DNA of 64,000 nucleotides from Ostrinia nubilalis. Lineage: Eukaryota; Arthropoda; Insecta; Lepidoptera; Crambidae. The stretch's first letter is position 1; every line of letters begins with the position of its first letter. The DNA is taken from NCBI RefSeq assembly GCF_963855985.1, contig NC_087117.1:1183001-1247000 (forward strand). The letters run 5' to 3'. The position numbers and the translations under genes are program-made. The notes below the pieces were generated by a model, which saw only the letters and a list, made by a program, of their open reading frames with translations, had not been told where the DNA came from and made no database searches. This document shows positions 55,101-57,885 of this stretch, piece by piece.

Positions 55101-57885
55101 CTAAATGCGCCAAATTATGACGTCACTTGCCACACTCGCGTGGTACATTTTTTTTCAGTACAGTCAGTTTAAACTAGGCAAAATTTTTATTTTGAAATTT
55201 TTTTTGGGAATAATGTATTTTTTTCATCCAAGCTGGAGTAGCTGGTTTTGTAATTTTGATAACACTTTAGAGAAGCATCATTCAGGGTTACATAACAAAA
55301 AAAAAATTTGGAAAAAGTGAAGATTTGTGGCAACACGAGCAAAAGGACCGTCACCTGGAGTAGAATTTTTTGATTTTTTATAAATGCCTATTATTTTTAA
55401 AATATGCCACATAGATTTTTTTTTATATTTTTCTGATAACCAGCACAACTTGCCTCAACACCCAGTTCCGGCTTGACGTTACATTACGGGACACCCTGTA
55501 TAAGGAAAACCAAGATAAGTAAACTGGACCTTGGTCATCGAGCACAACCGGAAGGTCCGCTCGGAAGGAAGCACTAACACTTCCTTATTGTGGTCGATCC
55601 TTCGAATCCCACAGGCGTATCTAGGGCGTGTCATGGTTTAACCTAGCTTTTAGGTCAAAGGTGGTAGTCTGGCAATATATGGGCCTATTCCCACCGCTGC
55701 AACTCCTGTGTAGCCAGGATCTACAGCTTGACCGTCAATAAAAACCCAACCAGAGAAGGCCTGTTAGGTAGGAGCCAACGACAAAGAAGAAGACTGGGAA
55801 AGAGGTCAGTAGTCTATGGTTGTGGGCGTGTCCAGCTTTAATATAGTCACAGGGGGGGGTATTCTGGTAATATACGGGACTATTCCCACCTCTCGTTCCC
55901 ACTGCTGCAACTCCTGTGTAGCCAGGATCTACAGCTTGACCGCCAATAAAACCAGTGAAGGCGTACAGGTCTAGCACTTACGACAAGGAAGAGAAGAAGG
56001 CTGGGAAGGAGGTCAGTGGTCTATGGTCATTACTGACGGCCGATGGGGCAGCAAGGTTCTGGAGTGGAGGCCGCGCACCGAAAAACGCAGCGTGGGACGT
56101 CCACCCACAAGGTGGACCGACGACAACATAAAGGTAGCAGGAAGGCGCTGGACGCAGGCCGCTACCAACCGGGCAACATGGAAAGCATTGGGGCAGGCCT
56201 ATGTTCAGCTGTGGACGTCCTATGGCTGAGATGATGAATCTATGGTCATTATGGTCACAGGGTAGTCTGGCAATATACGGGACTATTCCTACCTCTCGTG
56301 CCCACCGCTGCAACTCCTGTGTAGCCAGGATCTACAGCTTGTCCGTTTGAAGGCTAAGTTCAACCAGTTAAGTTACCATAGTGATGTAGTTTCCCAATTT
56401 ATAACGTTTAAGGTCTCTTTTAGTCTGGCAATATGTAGAGGGTTACAATTTCCAGTGGGGCAGCTGAAAACTTACTTTCGCGTACGTTTTTTCGCTGAGC
56501 GACCTGTCTTCTTCTTTTCGTGTCGACAACAAACCTACACAGTGTCAGCCCAAAACTCCGCCACAAGAGTGGCGTTGTCAGCAGCACTCATCAAATCCTC
56601 CTGAGTGCAGTTGCTTGGGCACTCAGGGCACGACATCAGGTGCTTCATCGACTGGGGTACAAAATCGCACCCGCACTCCATGTTCAAGCCATCCAAGAAT
56701 CCCCACCTGACCAGATTGACCTTACTGCGGCCAACCTGCGTCCGAAGTCTATTTAGAGACTTCCAGGTAAGCCAGGGGAGCTCATGTCCAGGTGGAGGAC
56801 TCTCAGACACAGGGACAAAAGGGCAGGGGAGATCAGCTCTCTCGCGCTATAACCTGCGACCTATAATCCTCTTTATTGTTGTGAACATTCGTGCTCGGTG
56901 TGTAGGGCTTCGGTCTGGCTGCCATTTTCGTGTCGCCGCTGCTGCGACTTTACTCGCCGAGACTGCGGCCGCTCGCCACACAAATACTGGCCAGCGTCTT
57001 GTTCTACAATGAATCGGTTAATAGACACTTTCTTAAAAGATTTGATTTTGACCCAAAAAAATATTAAGCCCCTTTTTACCAAAAAGATTAAAATTAGCTA
57101 TCCCTATTTAGAATAAGAGCGGTTTGAGCGGTTTTGCTTTACGTCCGATCTGAATACGGATCTAGAAAATGATTTCGGTTATCGGATATAGAATCGACAA
57201 TAGTCCAAAACGGTGATGGTGTCGGACTGACCAACTCGAGATCCGAGGAACGCGGGTTCGATCCCCGCCGCCGCTCGACTGTTGTGGTGAACCCATTAGT
57301 AACACAAGCATAATATTTAGCTTTAGAGGGGTTATTAGTAATAATGTGCGATATGAATTAGAAAGAAAGAAAGAAACTAATATTGCTTTCAAAAGAATCT
57401 AGGGCGTAATTTAATATAAAAAAATAACCTTATTTTCGCGGATTTGGATCGAACGTAGTGCGAAACCGCTCTAATTCTTACGCTAGAAAACATTTTGTGT
57501 ATTTTCTCCCAGTGAGAGTTTTCAGTAAGAGTTGCTATACACATACGCGGGCATTGTTGTTTCGGCAGTATTTGTTGAACAATAAAGCCGACCAGAAGAA
57601 ATAAGTATACTTTTTCGTTATCCAAATGTATGTATGAATGTTTCTTTAAAGTCGAGCGCCATTTTTGTACTAAAATTCGATTTTAACGCCCGGCTGAGCC
57701 GATATTTAGGCTCTCTTATGTGTGTAGCAACCCTAACATCTTGAAAACAACGTTGTAACATACCTTTTTTGTTCCAGCCGGTGATAATCACAGATCTGGT
57801 GGAGTTCAAGTCCCGAAGGCCTCTCTACCCCCACCCTATACCGTTCACAAACCTGCCTCGCAAGGGGGCGCATTGCAAGCTGTAG
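10027..57885 (+). CDS. Ide: Insulin-degrading enzyme (insulysin), 25 exons
   Basis: Zinc metallopeptidase of family M16A that degrades insulin-like and amyloidogenic peptides in a closed chamber. Exons: 10027-10157, 11453-11541, 11779-11864, 12770-12891, 20350-20519, 21283-21405, 23292-23494, 25160-25245, 26429-26543, 27232-27369, 28593-28714, 29434-29518, 31639-31767, 32312-32394, 33316-33460, 36152-36307, 37644-37719, 38165-38291, 38846-38916, 39673-39830, 50871-51005, 51865-51993, 52329-52409, 53351-53473, 57778-57885. All phases match; the sum is 2,991 nt, 996 residues, the normal family length. The inverted zinc motif HFCEH is at 87-91, with catalytic Glu90 and third ligand Glu168. Arg803 and Tyr810 correspond to the human substrate-contacting Arg824 and Tyr831. 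The protein starts near the second, cytosolic start of mammalian IDE, with no mitochondrial presequence seen. It ends Cys-Lys-Leu, a possible PTS1 signal. Confidence 0.93.
10427..10675 (-). mobile_element. tRNA-derived SINE, second copy
   Basis: Same family and orientation as the copy at 9672-9955, including the shared CACTGCGCTTCTAGTCCC block. It lies in Ide intron 1. Confidence 0.8.
10735..10940 (+). repeat. Dispersed repeat (GCTGAGAAGAAG family)
   Basis: Shares the words AGTGCTGAGAAGAAG and AACTCAGTCAC with repeats at 12905-13110 and 38297-38450. All three look like retroelement 3' ends in Ide introns. Confidence 0.55.
11205..11395 (+). pseudogene. Non-LTR retrotransposon C-terminal remnant
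   Basis: The plus frame reads [20 protein letters not shown] and continues [15 protein letters not shown], the Arg/Trp-rich C-terminal tail of endonuclease/RT proteins. No RT core remains. Confidence 0.65.
11453..11541 (+). CDS. Ide: Ide exon 2
   Basis: Acceptor TTCTTTCTCCAG, donor GTGAGT followed directly by (TCA)n. Encodes [20 protein letters not shown] and SAAALDVNV, the first strand of the M16 domain. Confidence 0.92.
11779..11864 (+). CDS. Ide: Ide exon 3, zinc-binding motif
   Basis: Encodes [20 protein letters not shown] and [14 protein letters not shown] is the inverted HxxEH zinc site with the catalytic glutamate. Acceptor TTGTTGCAG, donor GTTAGT. A retroelement starts six bases past the donor. 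Confidence 0.95.
11869..12005 (-). mobile_element. Antisense non-LTR 3' end at exon 3 donor
   Basis: A (TCA)n tail followed by the complement of the AGTGGACGTCC / CCGCTACCAACCGG repeat. It is the commonest repeat in this window and derives from the 3' end of an RTE-like element, whose C-terminal coding part is visible at 27380-27640. Confidence 0.65.
12112..12325. repeat. Dispersed repeat, paired with 32593-32812
   Basis: Contains CTTCGGCCTGATCGTCACTT and the GTCGCCATAACAACAATG block. The same sequence recurs inverted at 32593-32812, about 20 kb away in the same gene. Confidence 0.7.
12770..12891 (+). CDS. Ide: Ide exon 4
   Basis: Encodes [19 protein letters not shown] and the TTYYFDV strand, which lies next to the zinc helix in family structures. 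Acceptor TATTTACAG, donor GTGAGT, phase 2. Confidence 0.95.
12905..13110. repeat. Retroelement 3' end beside exon 4 donor
   Basis: AAAGTCAAAGTCAAAATTTC head and GCTGAGAAGAAGCGCC body, starting 14 bases past the donor. A TAGAATAA-like word at both ends may be a target duplication. Confidence 0.55.
13160..13440. repeat. Degenerate copy of the 29569-31278 palindrome family
   Basis: AAGAGCTAGTGAACGCCAG, GAAAGTTTGTCAGCG and ATGCTCCCAA are shared with the arm ends of the long hairpin in intron 12, but the copy is truncated and rearranged. Confidence 0.6.
13640..13915. repeat. Dispersed repeat (CGGGACTATTCCCACC family)
   Basis: A full-length member of a family with other copies at 29096-29265, 51006-51207, 55681-55770, 55875-55965 and 56278-56345. 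It contains TGTGTAGCCAGGATCTACAG and TTTGTCCCGGGGGAAAG. Confidence 0.8.
13929..14111 (-). repeat. Copia 3' LTR
   Basis: 183 bases, apparently identical to the copy at 19647-19829. The short length is usual for Copia elements. It begins TGATAAATTAAAGTC on the plus strand. Confidence 0.92.
14249..18096 (-). CDS. Copia gag-pol polyprotein, 5' end interrupted
   Basis: One frame without stops runs from the edge of the nested insertion to 14249. In order it shows a gag domain, a CCHC knuckle ([14 protein letters not shown]), an aspartic protease ([10 protein letters not shown]), an integrase HHCC finger then the DDE core (RTDNGLEY), reverse transcriptase (YVDDGLLF), and RNase H (YSDADYAND). The order integrase before RT is diagnostic of Copia/Ty1. 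No ATG is visible at the N-terminal end of the surviving frame because the first gag codons are separated by the 1.4-kb palindrome. All catalytic motifs look intact, so the defect is confined to the 5' part. Confidence 0.93.
18099..19480. mobile_element. Long palindromic element nested in Copia gag
   Basis: The ends GTCCAGTCAAT and ATTGACTGGAC are flanked by TA on both sides, as in Tc1/mariner-type insertions. The arms (about 18099-18705 and 18860-19480) are nearly complementary throughout, for example the block with GGCGGGGAGAGGGGGGTTTA and its complement. No transposase is visible. Because the LTRs of the host element are so alike, this insertion must also be young or was carried along during the last transposition. 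Confidence 0.8.
19647..19829 (-). repeat. Copia 5' LTR
   Basis: Second 183-base LTR. The primer binding site lies immediately to its left (GGGCCCATAACC on the plus strand, 19635-19646). Confidence 0.92.
20350..20519 (+). CDS. Ide: Ide exon 5, third zinc ligand
   Basis: Encodes [20 protein letters not shown] and AVNSEHEKN, whose first Glu (residue 168) is the third zinc ligand, 77 residues after His91 as in human IDE. Acceptor CACCCGCAG, donor GTAAGA. Confidence 0.95.
20591..20652 (+). pseudogene. Duplicate of exon 5 tail and donor
   Basis: AGCACTGCGCTGCTACACATC and the following CACAAGTTCAGCACAG-GTAAGATAA mirror the last 50 bases and donor of exon 5 (AGTACAGCGCTGCCTACACA). The spacing contains indels, so the frame is broken. 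Confidence 0.75.
20842..20858. repeat. Poly-C tract
   Basis: A run of about 17 C inside a C/T-rich, degenerate tandem region (20540-20870) that repeats CCCCCT-type words downstream of the exon 5 duplicate. Confidence 0.8.
20931..21245 (-). mobile_element. Antisense non-LTR 3' end
   Basis: GACGTCCACTGCTGAACATA then CCAACGCCTTCCTGCTACC and the complement of the C-terminal RT coding region ending CGAGCATAGCCCTCTCCAT. Same family as 27381-27715. Confidence 0.75.
21283..21405 (+). CDS. Ide: Ide exon 6
   Basis: Encodes [19 protein letters not shown] and [18 protein letters not shown]. Acceptor TATTTTGCCCAG, donor GTAGGA, phase 1. Confidence 0.94.
21465..21615. repeat. Palindromic MITE, family also at 35560-35700
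   Basis: TGAGGTATGGGAGCGGCACG at one end and its near complement at the other, with TGATGTTTGATGTCAC inside. Confidence 0.6.
22120..22866. mobile_element. MITE with 26-bp inverted ends
   Basis: TAGCCTGACCAGGAACATAA and its complement bound a 745-bp AT-rich insert flanked by TA. No coding capacity. Confidence 0.75.
23292..23494 (+). CDS. Ide: Ide exon 7
   Basis: The longest Ide exon. Encodes [40 protein letters not shown] and [14 protein letters not shown]. Acceptor CCTCCCCAG, donor GTGAGT, phase 0. Confidence 0.95.
23553..23764. mobile_element. Palindromic MITE (AGGCCCAGAACACACGG)
   Basis: The ends AGGCCCAGAACACACGG and CCGTGTGTTCTGGGCCT are inverted, and the arms match over most of 212 bases. 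It lies within 60 bases of the exon 7 donor. Confidence 0.8.
23935..24522. mobile_element. Palindromic element with internal palindrome
   Basis: Outer arms: GGTCGATGGCCGCGCG and its complement, and AACTCAGTTCAGACTGAG in both arms. Inner arms at about 24165-24230 and 24305-24375 share TTTTTGCGCGCAAGTTTTG. No ORF. Confidence 0.7.
24711..24824. mobile_element. Small palindromic MITE (TAGGCCTAAGATGCGCG)
   Basis: An intact copy of a family whose arms are TAGGCCTAAGATGCGCG and its complement. Other copies: a fragment at 28505-28547, an interrupted one at 34482-35432 and a fragment at about 63237-63375. Confidence 0.8.
25160..25245 (+). CDS. Ide: Ide exon 8
   Basis: Encodes [20 protein letters not shown] and LKAKGWCN, the family's conserved HLxGHEGxGSL motif. 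Acceptor TTCTCCATAG, donor GTAAGT, phase 2. Confidence 0.95.
25266..25412 (-). mobile_element. Antisense retroelement remnant with target duplication
   Basis: Flanked by CCCTCCCTCTT on both sides. The body reads GCCAAATGACGTCCACTGCT and AAGGCCTCCCCCAAGG, a sibling family of the TGAACATAGGCC repeat, also at 53155-53310. Confidence 0.7.
25438..25690. mobile_element. Palindromic MITE (TTGTTGAACAGTGTTTTAAA)
   Basis: The ends are TTGTTGAACAGTGTTTTAAA and the near complement TTTAAAACAGTGTTTAACAAG. A related pair bounds 35724-36115. Confidence 0.65.
26066..26286. mobile_element. Palindromic MITE (AGGGCTATCGTTTT)
   Basis: The outer inverted ends AATGAGGGCTATCGTTTT and AAAACGATAGCCCTCATT enclose two partial copies of GTAGAGTAAGGTCCTGTCA. 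Confidence 0.75.
26429..26543 (+). CDS. Ide: Ide exon 9
   Basis: Encodes [20 protein letters not shown] and [18 protein letters not shown]. Acceptor TTCTCCAACAG, donor GTGAGA, phase 0. Confidence 0.95.
26703..26910. repeat. Degenerate CCCCTARTGATC tandem repeat
   Basis: Roughly 20-base units of GATCCMCTGTACCCCTAATG run up to the pseudo-exon at 26911; traces continue at 26985-27045. Confidence 0.75.
26911..26962 (+). pseudogene. Upstream partial duplicate of exon 10
   Basis: TTCTTGTTTGCAG followed by codons for [12 protein letters not shown] then TGA. It copies the acceptor and the first 12 codons of exon 10, with synonymous differences (GTT/GTG, CGC/CGA, GCG, GCA/GCT, GGC, CGC/CGG). Selection of this acceptor would terminate translation. 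Confidence 0.85.
27058..27209. mobile_element. MITE, TCGCGCGTAATTATATTGCTG family, copy 1
   Basis: A palindromic element with arms GCTCGCGCGTAATTATATTG and complement. The left outer part is missing relative to copies at 50262, 58564 and 59812. It lies 23 bases before Ide exon 10. Confidence 0.8.
27232..27369 (+). CDS. Ide: Ide exon 10
   Basis: Encodes [20 protein letters not shown] and [15 protein letters not shown]. Acceptor TTATTTTCCAG, donor GTATGT, both phase 0. Confidence 0.95.
27381..27715. mobile_element. Twin-primed RTE-like 3' fragment at exon 10 donor
   Basis: ATGTAGACGTC flanks the insert on both sides. The left half (to about 27600) is antisense and encodes, on the minus strand, a C-terminal RT tail with [12 protein letters not shown]. 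The right half is sense and ends in GGGATGATGATGATGGTG. A 5' inversion of this kind is the signature of twin priming. The left target duplicate begins at intron position 3 of the donor. Confidence 0.8.
28316..28432. mobile_element. Small palindromic MITE (CATTGGACAGTTCATAA)
   Basis: The arms ATTGGACAGTTCATAACGTA and their complement are centred on a GTTTAAC region. Confidence 0.7.
28593..28714 (+). CDS. Ide: Ide exon 11
   Basis: Encodes [20 protein letters not shown] and [11 protein letters not shown]. Acceptor TCTCTTCTCCAG, donor GTAAGT, phase 2. Confidence 0.95.
28716..29060. repeat. Diffuse TGTCTGACAYC repeat after exon 11
   Basis: The word TGTCTGACAYC or close variants recurs at least seven times. 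The same word dominates 33470-34128, downstream of exon 15. Confidence 0.65.
29096..29265. repeat. CGGGACTATTCCCACC family repeat
   Basis: Second copy of the family described at 13640-13915, ending at AACGTAGGAGGAG. Confidence 0.75.
29434..29518 (+). CDS. Ide: Ide exon 12
   Basis: Encodes [20 protein letters not shown] and DIEESKIN. The WYGTKY box is conserved in IDE proteins. Acceptor TTTTTTTCCAG, donor GTGAGT. Confidence 0.95.
29569..31278. mobile_element. 1.7-kb long palindrome in intron 12
   Basis: The arms at 29569-30125 and 30717-31278 are almost perfectly complementary and start with GACTAAGAGCTAGTGAACGC. TA flanks both ends. The loop of about 590 bases holds a partial third copy of the arm end (30200-30265) and a small inverted repeat around 30596-30683. 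There is no ORF. Transcribed with Ide, it would fold into a duplex of about 560 bp. Confidence 0.85.
31639..31767 (+). CDS. Ide: Ide exon 13
   Basis: Encodes [20 protein letters not shown] and [14 protein letters not shown], at the linker between the two halves of the enzyme. Acceptor TTCCACAG, donor GTGAGT. Confidence 0.93.
31827..32003. mobile_element. MITE, CGTTTCATCCACTCGG family, copy 1
   Basis: The left end TAGATCGTTTCATCCACTCG is intact; the right end is lost. Full copies are at 52004-52206 (opposite orientation) and 59516-59714. Confidence 0.8.
32312..32394 (+). CDS. Ide: Ide exon 14
   Basis: Encodes [20 protein letters not shown] and ILTFDLV. The WFK-D--F-LPKA pattern is the entry to the C-terminal half. 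Acceptor CTTTGTCCAG, donor GTGAGT. Confidence 0.95.
32490..32812. repeat. Inverted cluster of two dispersed repeats
   Basis: CAATGGCCGGTTGGTGG and its complement face each other at 32497-32555, followed by the inverted partner of 12112-12325. Confidence 0.65.
33316..33460 (+). CDS. Ide: Ide exon 15
   Basis: Encodes [20 protein letters not shown] and [16 protein letters not shown]. Acceptor TTTGTTTCCAG, donor GTAAGT, phase 0. It has a full-length downstream duplicate at 34131-34275. Confidence 0.95.
33470..34128. repeat. Degenerate GTCTGACATCAC tandem repeat
   Basis: About 20 units of roughly 35 bases contain RTGTCTGACATC and often GACACTGAG. The array separates exon 15 from its duplicate. 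Confidence 0.75.
34131..34275 (+). pseudogene. Full-length duplicate of exon 15
   Basis: Preceded by GATATCAG and followed by GTAAGT, it repeats exon 15 from the fourth base on. There are ten substitutions by eye: nine silent (such as AAC/AAT, TTA/TTG, CTC/CTT) and one Gly to Asp. A 4-nt insertion near 34213 creates an in-frame TAA and a frameshift. The substitution bias means that it, or the exon it came from, evolved under protein-level constraint after duplication. Confidence 0.9.
34330..34480. repeat. GGCAATATTGCCYGGGAAA tandem repeat
   Basis: About six units of 25-27 bases. A related stretch is at 35430-35520, on the other side of the nested elements, and another at 61905-62100. Confidence 0.75.
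34482..35432. mobile_element. MITE interrupted by a second element
   Basis: The two halves of a TAGGCCTAAGATGCGC palindrome (compare 24711-24824) are split by an 828-bp insert at 34565-35392. GTGATAATCG occurs on both sides of the insert and is the likely target duplication. The insert has GTTTGGCCAAA-type ends and many GCCAAAT words, plus a short TTAGG run. Confidence 0.75.
35560..35700. repeat. MITE, family of 21465-21615
   Basis: TGAGGTATGGGCGCGGCATG and the near complement CTCTCCCATACCTC. Partly decayed. Confidence 0.55.
35724..36115. repeat. Inverted-repeat insert before exon 16
   Basis: AGTTGAACACTGTTTTAAAG and a complementary TTTCAGGGTTCAACTAGG face each other. GACGTCAGTTAGAGAGGCAA-type words occur inverted inside. 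Confidence 0.5.
36152..36307 (+). CDS. Ide: Ide exon 16
   Basis: Encodes [20 protein letters not shown] and [17 protein letters not shown]. Acceptor TTTTTCGGCAG, donor GTCAGT. An RTE fragment (36321-36408, with AAGGTGGACCGACGACCTCA) follows 13 bases past the donor. Confidence 0.95.
36408..36965. mobile_element. Palindromic element with perfect central hairpin
   Basis: The outer arms share CATCAAATAAACCGCACC and complement. At the centre, 36596-36644, CTCACTTTGGGCTCACCTCT pairs with its exact complement around a 4-base loop. Confidence 0.75.
36970..37060 (-). mobile_element. Antisense non-LTR 3' end
   Basis: TCATCATCATTGCAGCCACA then GACGTCCACTGCTGAACATA. Same family as 11869-12005. Confidence 0.7.
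37644..37719 (+). CDS. Ide: Ide exon 17
   Basis: Encodes [20 protein letters not shown] and MEAAE. Acceptor TTTTGTTACAG, donor GTAAGT, phase 1. Confidence 0.95.
37725..38040. mobile_element. Palindromic MITE (GATAAGTGATCTCACTCGA)
   Basis: ATAAGTGATCTCACTCGATT and its complement bound about 315 bases. The element begins within 10 bases of the exon 17 donor. A second copy at 52622-53010 is split by another insert. Confidence 0.75.
38165..38291 (+). CDS. Ide: Ide exon 18
   Basis: Encodes [20 protein letters not shown] and [18 protein letters not shown]. The GMMYGNI box is typical of IDE. Acceptor TCCTCCATAG, donor GTGAGT. Confidence 0.95.
38297..38450. repeat. Retroelement 3' end beside exon 18 donor
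   Basis: TTATCTTTATTTGTTTAG then GCGCTTCGAGACAAACATTT and AGTGCTGAGAAGAAG. Same family as 12905-13110. Confidence 0.6.
38455..38840. repeat. Tandem repeat of about 110 bases before exon 19
   Basis: Three to four units contain GGGATAnnTTTTATCCTGG and TATTTTCAGGATTTTG. Each unit brings a TATTTTCAG acceptor-like word; the true acceptor TAACTTTCAG follows at once. Confidence 0.75.
38846..38916 (+). CDS. Ide: Ide exon 19
   Basis: Encodes [20 protein letters not shown] and LEK. The donor GTGAGA leaves phase 1, which only exon 20 copy 1 satisfies among the copies I examined. Confidence 0.93.
38998..39145. repeat. Small palindromic MITE (GCCCGTTTTCACCATCAATC)
   Basis: AATCCCTAATTTTTAAGTGA pairs with complement sequence ending in GGTGAAAACGG. 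A half copy is at 37491-37535. Confidence 0.65.
39673..39830 (+). CDS. Ide: Ide exon 20, copy 1 (in-phase copy)
   Basis: 158 nt. Acceptor AAAATCACAG, phase 1 in and 0 out, matching exons 19 and 21. It encodes [20 protein letters not shown] through to [11 protein letters not shown]. Arg803 corresponds to human Arg824, which with Tyr810 (exon 21) contacts the substrate at the active site. The two cysteines that make mammalian IDE redox-sensitive (human Cys812 and Cys819) are alanines here. The donor is GTAGGG, weaker than in most of the duplicate copies. The 132-nt core begins at 39699. Confidence 0.93.
39930..40065. repeat. 25-base minisatellite in array
   Basis: Five to six units built on GCAGATCAGTTTACATCT, alternating GTGCACA and GCGCGCA spacers, just after exon copy 1. 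Present only in this unit. Confidence 0.85.
40515..40646 (+). pseudogene. Exon 20 copy 2
   Basis: Core intact; encodes the same 44 residues as copy 1 with silent changes TTA/TTG, TCG/TCT and CCG/CCA. Donor GTGAGA. The upstream CCAG at 40487-40490 is one phase off. Confidence 0.85.
40822..40850 (+). pseudogene. Decayed exon-end fragment
   Basis: GAGTCTTCCTTGAGCCACC then AAAGTGAG. It is a worn relative of the exon 20 end, repeated at about 49206-49230. Confidence 0.5.
41268..42750. mobile_element. Non-autonomous hAT-like insert in array
   Basis: The inverted ends TAGGGTGTCCCG and CGGGACACCCTA are flanked by TTACTCAT at 41260-41267 and 42751-42758. The paralogous unit at 48841-48862 shows the unoccupied site (CTGCCTTAATCATCCTCCC). 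1,483 bases, AT-rich, no transposase. Confidence 0.9.
42949..43080 (+). pseudogene. Exon 20 copy 3
   Basis: Core intact with TCT, CCA and CGG silent variants. Donor GTGAGG. The upstream segment differs most (TGTAGTAGATGGACC). Confidence 0.85.
43784..43915 (+). pseudogene. Exon 20 copy 4
   Basis: Core identical in protein to copy 1. It is the only duplicate in which TGGTACATG keeps the same frame as the core (a 6-base spacer instead of 7). An AG at 43759-43760 would be in phase 0, suiting splicing from another copy rather than from exon 19. Donor GTGAGA. Confidence 0.85.
44632..44763 (+). pseudogene. Exon 20 copy 5
   Basis: Core intact with TCC, CCA and CGG variants. Donor GTAGGG as in copy 1. 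ACATAG replaces ACATGG upstream. Confidence 0.85.
44870..44900 (+). pseudogene. Decayed exon 20 end with donor
   Basis: GAGCCTCGCTTCAGCGTGCT and CCGGAATAAG, then GTGAGA. Encodes [10 protein letters not shown], an older relative of [11 protein letters not shown]. Sister fragments: 45640-45669, 47366-47396, 48404-48434 and 49880-49910. Confidence 0.75.
45382..45513 (+). pseudogene. Exon 20 copy 6
   Basis: Core intact with CCA and CGG variants. Donor GTGAGA. Followed at 45640-45669 by a decayed fragment. Confidence 0.85.
46236..46367 (+). pseudogene. Exon 20 copy 7
   Basis: Core open with one replacement (Val to Gly, GTG to GGG, third codon) and a TCC silent variant. Donor GTGAGA. Its intron is nearly identical to that after copies 3 and 4. 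Confidence 0.85.
47082..47213 (+). pseudogene. Exon 20 copy 8
   Basis: Core intact, silent TCG/TCT and CCA. Donor GTGAGG. A 15-base echo of its end (GAGGACCAAGGTGAG) follows at 47249-47263, and a decayed fragment at 47366-47396. Confidence 0.85.
48008..48139 (+). pseudogene. Exon 20 copy 9
   Basis: Core intact with a silent CTC. Donor GTGAGA. Decayed fragment at 48404-48434. Confidence 0.85.
48904..49032 (+). pseudogene. Exon 20 copy 10
   Basis: The core lacks exactly one serine codon (TCG), so the frame is kept. Donor GTAGGG. Confidence 0.85.
49646..49777 (+). pseudogene. Exon 20 copy 11
   Basis: Core open with one replacement (Tyr to Ser, TAC to TCC). Donor GTAGGG. Decayed fragment at 49880-49910. 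The last copy before exon 21. Confidence 0.85.
50262..50467. mobile_element. MITE, TCGCGCGTAATTATATTGCTG family, copy 2
   Basis: Full palindromic element with TGAGCACGTAGAATTT-type outer arms. It marks the right end of the exon array. Confidence 0.85.
50871..51005 (+). CDS. Ide: Ide exon 21
   Basis: Encodes [20 protein letters not shown] and [15 protein letters not shown]. Tyr810 of EQLGY corresponds to human Tyr831. Acceptor TTTTCTCCAG. The donor was altered by an insertion at +5 (GTAACG here; the displaced GTAAGT is at 51215). Confidence 0.94.
51006..51207. mobile_element. Repeat inserted into the exon 21 donor
   Basis: The CGGGACTATTCCCACC family element is flanked by GGCTCACTGGTAA on both sides (50998-51010 and 51207-51219). 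The target duplication covers the last exon bases and GTAA of the intron. Confidence 0.85.
51248..51315 (+). pseudogene. Duplicate of exon 21 tail and donor
   Basis: GAGTGACCGTCACCCCGCCT to GGCTCACTG then GTAAGC repeats the last 58 bases of exon 21 with two differences. The donor is better than the one at 51006. Confidence 0.85.
51318..51610. repeat. 20-base tandem repeat after exon 21
   Basis: About ten units of GTGACGTATAGTGAGCTACG with decay to the right. Units contain TGACGTA, and one contains a GTAAGC donor-like variant. Confidence 0.85.
51865..51993 (+). CDS. Ide: Ide exon 22
   Basis: Encodes [20 protein letters not shown] and [16 protein letters not shown]. Acceptor TGTTTCACAG, donor GTCAGT. 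Confidence 0.95.
52004..52206. mobile_element. MITE, CGTTTCATCCACTCGG family, copy 2
   Basis: Full-length, with both ends, opposite orientation to copies 1 and 3. Begins 11 bases past the exon 22 donor. Confidence 0.85.
52329..52409 (+). CDS. Ide: Ide exon 23
   Basis: Encodes [20 protein letters not shown] and LIQFYK. Acceptor TTATTCCTCAG, donor GTAAGA. Confidence 0.95.
52622..53010. mobile_element. Split MITE (family of 37725-38040)
   Basis: The left part GATAAGTGATCTCACTCGA and the right part GCTTCACGAGCTCTATCAAA are separated by an inverted-repeat insert (about 52690-52949) with AAACGTCC/GGACGTT-type ends and many TTAGCTTAG words. Confidence 0.65.
53155..53310 (-). mobile_element. Antisense retroelement remnant
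   Basis: CGTTTCAGCCAAATGACGTC then AAGGCCTCCCCCAAGG. Sister of 25266-25412. Confidence 0.7.
53351..53473 (+). CDS. Ide: Ide exon 24
   Basis: Encodes [20 protein letters not shown] and a polar Gly/Lys/Glu tail ending KSGKE. The tail is a low-conservation region in the family. Acceptor ATAATTCCAG, donor GTCAGT. The tail and donor are duplicated at 55769-55815 and 55975-56020. Confidence 0.94.
53634..55498. mobile_element. 1.9-kb long palindrome in intron 24
   Basis: CAGGGTGTCCCGTAATGTAA and its complement form the ends, flanked by TA. The arms (about 53634-54172 and 54955-55498) stay complementary throughout. The loop contains a second transposon at 54242-54812. Confidence 0.85.
54242..54812. 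mobile_element. hAT-like MITE nested in the palindrome loop
   Basis: CAGGGATGTTATGGATATCC on the left and TTATTATCCCTG on the right, flanked by TTACCAAG on both sides (54234-54241, 54813-54820). Rich in ATCCGTAACCGTAACCG words. Confidence 0.85.
55769..55830 (+). pseudogene. Duplicate 1 of exon 24 tail and donor
   Basis: GCCAACGACAAAGAAGAAGA, then GGGAAAGAG-GTCAGTAGTCTATGG. Matches the end of exon 24 and 20 bases of intron. Confidence 0.8.
55975..56030 (+). pseudogene. Duplicate 2 of exon 24 tail and donor
   Basis: ACGACAAGGAAGAGAAGAAG, then GGGAAGGAG-GTCAGTGGTCTATGG. Closer to the parent exon than duplicate 1. Both duplicates sit between copies of the CGGGACTATTCCCACC repeat. Confidence 0.85.
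56535..56810 (-). pseudogene. Non-LTR RT C-terminal remnant
   Basis: The minus-strand frame reads [35 protein letters not shown] and [12 protein letters not shown], the zinc-knuckle-like C-terminus of Jockey/CR1-type ORF2 proteins. No RT core remains. Confidence 0.7.
57215..57300 (+). repeat. tRNA-like SINE fragment
   Basis: GGTGTCGGACTGACCAACTC and a GGTTCGATCCCCGCCGCCG box B. A minus-strand relative is at 59248-59312. Confidence 0.6.
57778..57885 (+). CDS. Ide: Ide exon 25 (stop)
   Basis: Encodes [20 protein letters not shown] and [11 protein letters not shown], then TAG. The EFKxxxPLxP box is the conserved end of the family. Acceptor TTTTTGTTCCAG. The 3' UTR runs into repeat-rich DNA and no polyadenylation signal can be chosen with confidence. 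Confidence 0.95.
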   Translation, partial: PVIITDLVEFKSRRPLYPHPIPFTNLPRKGAHCKL

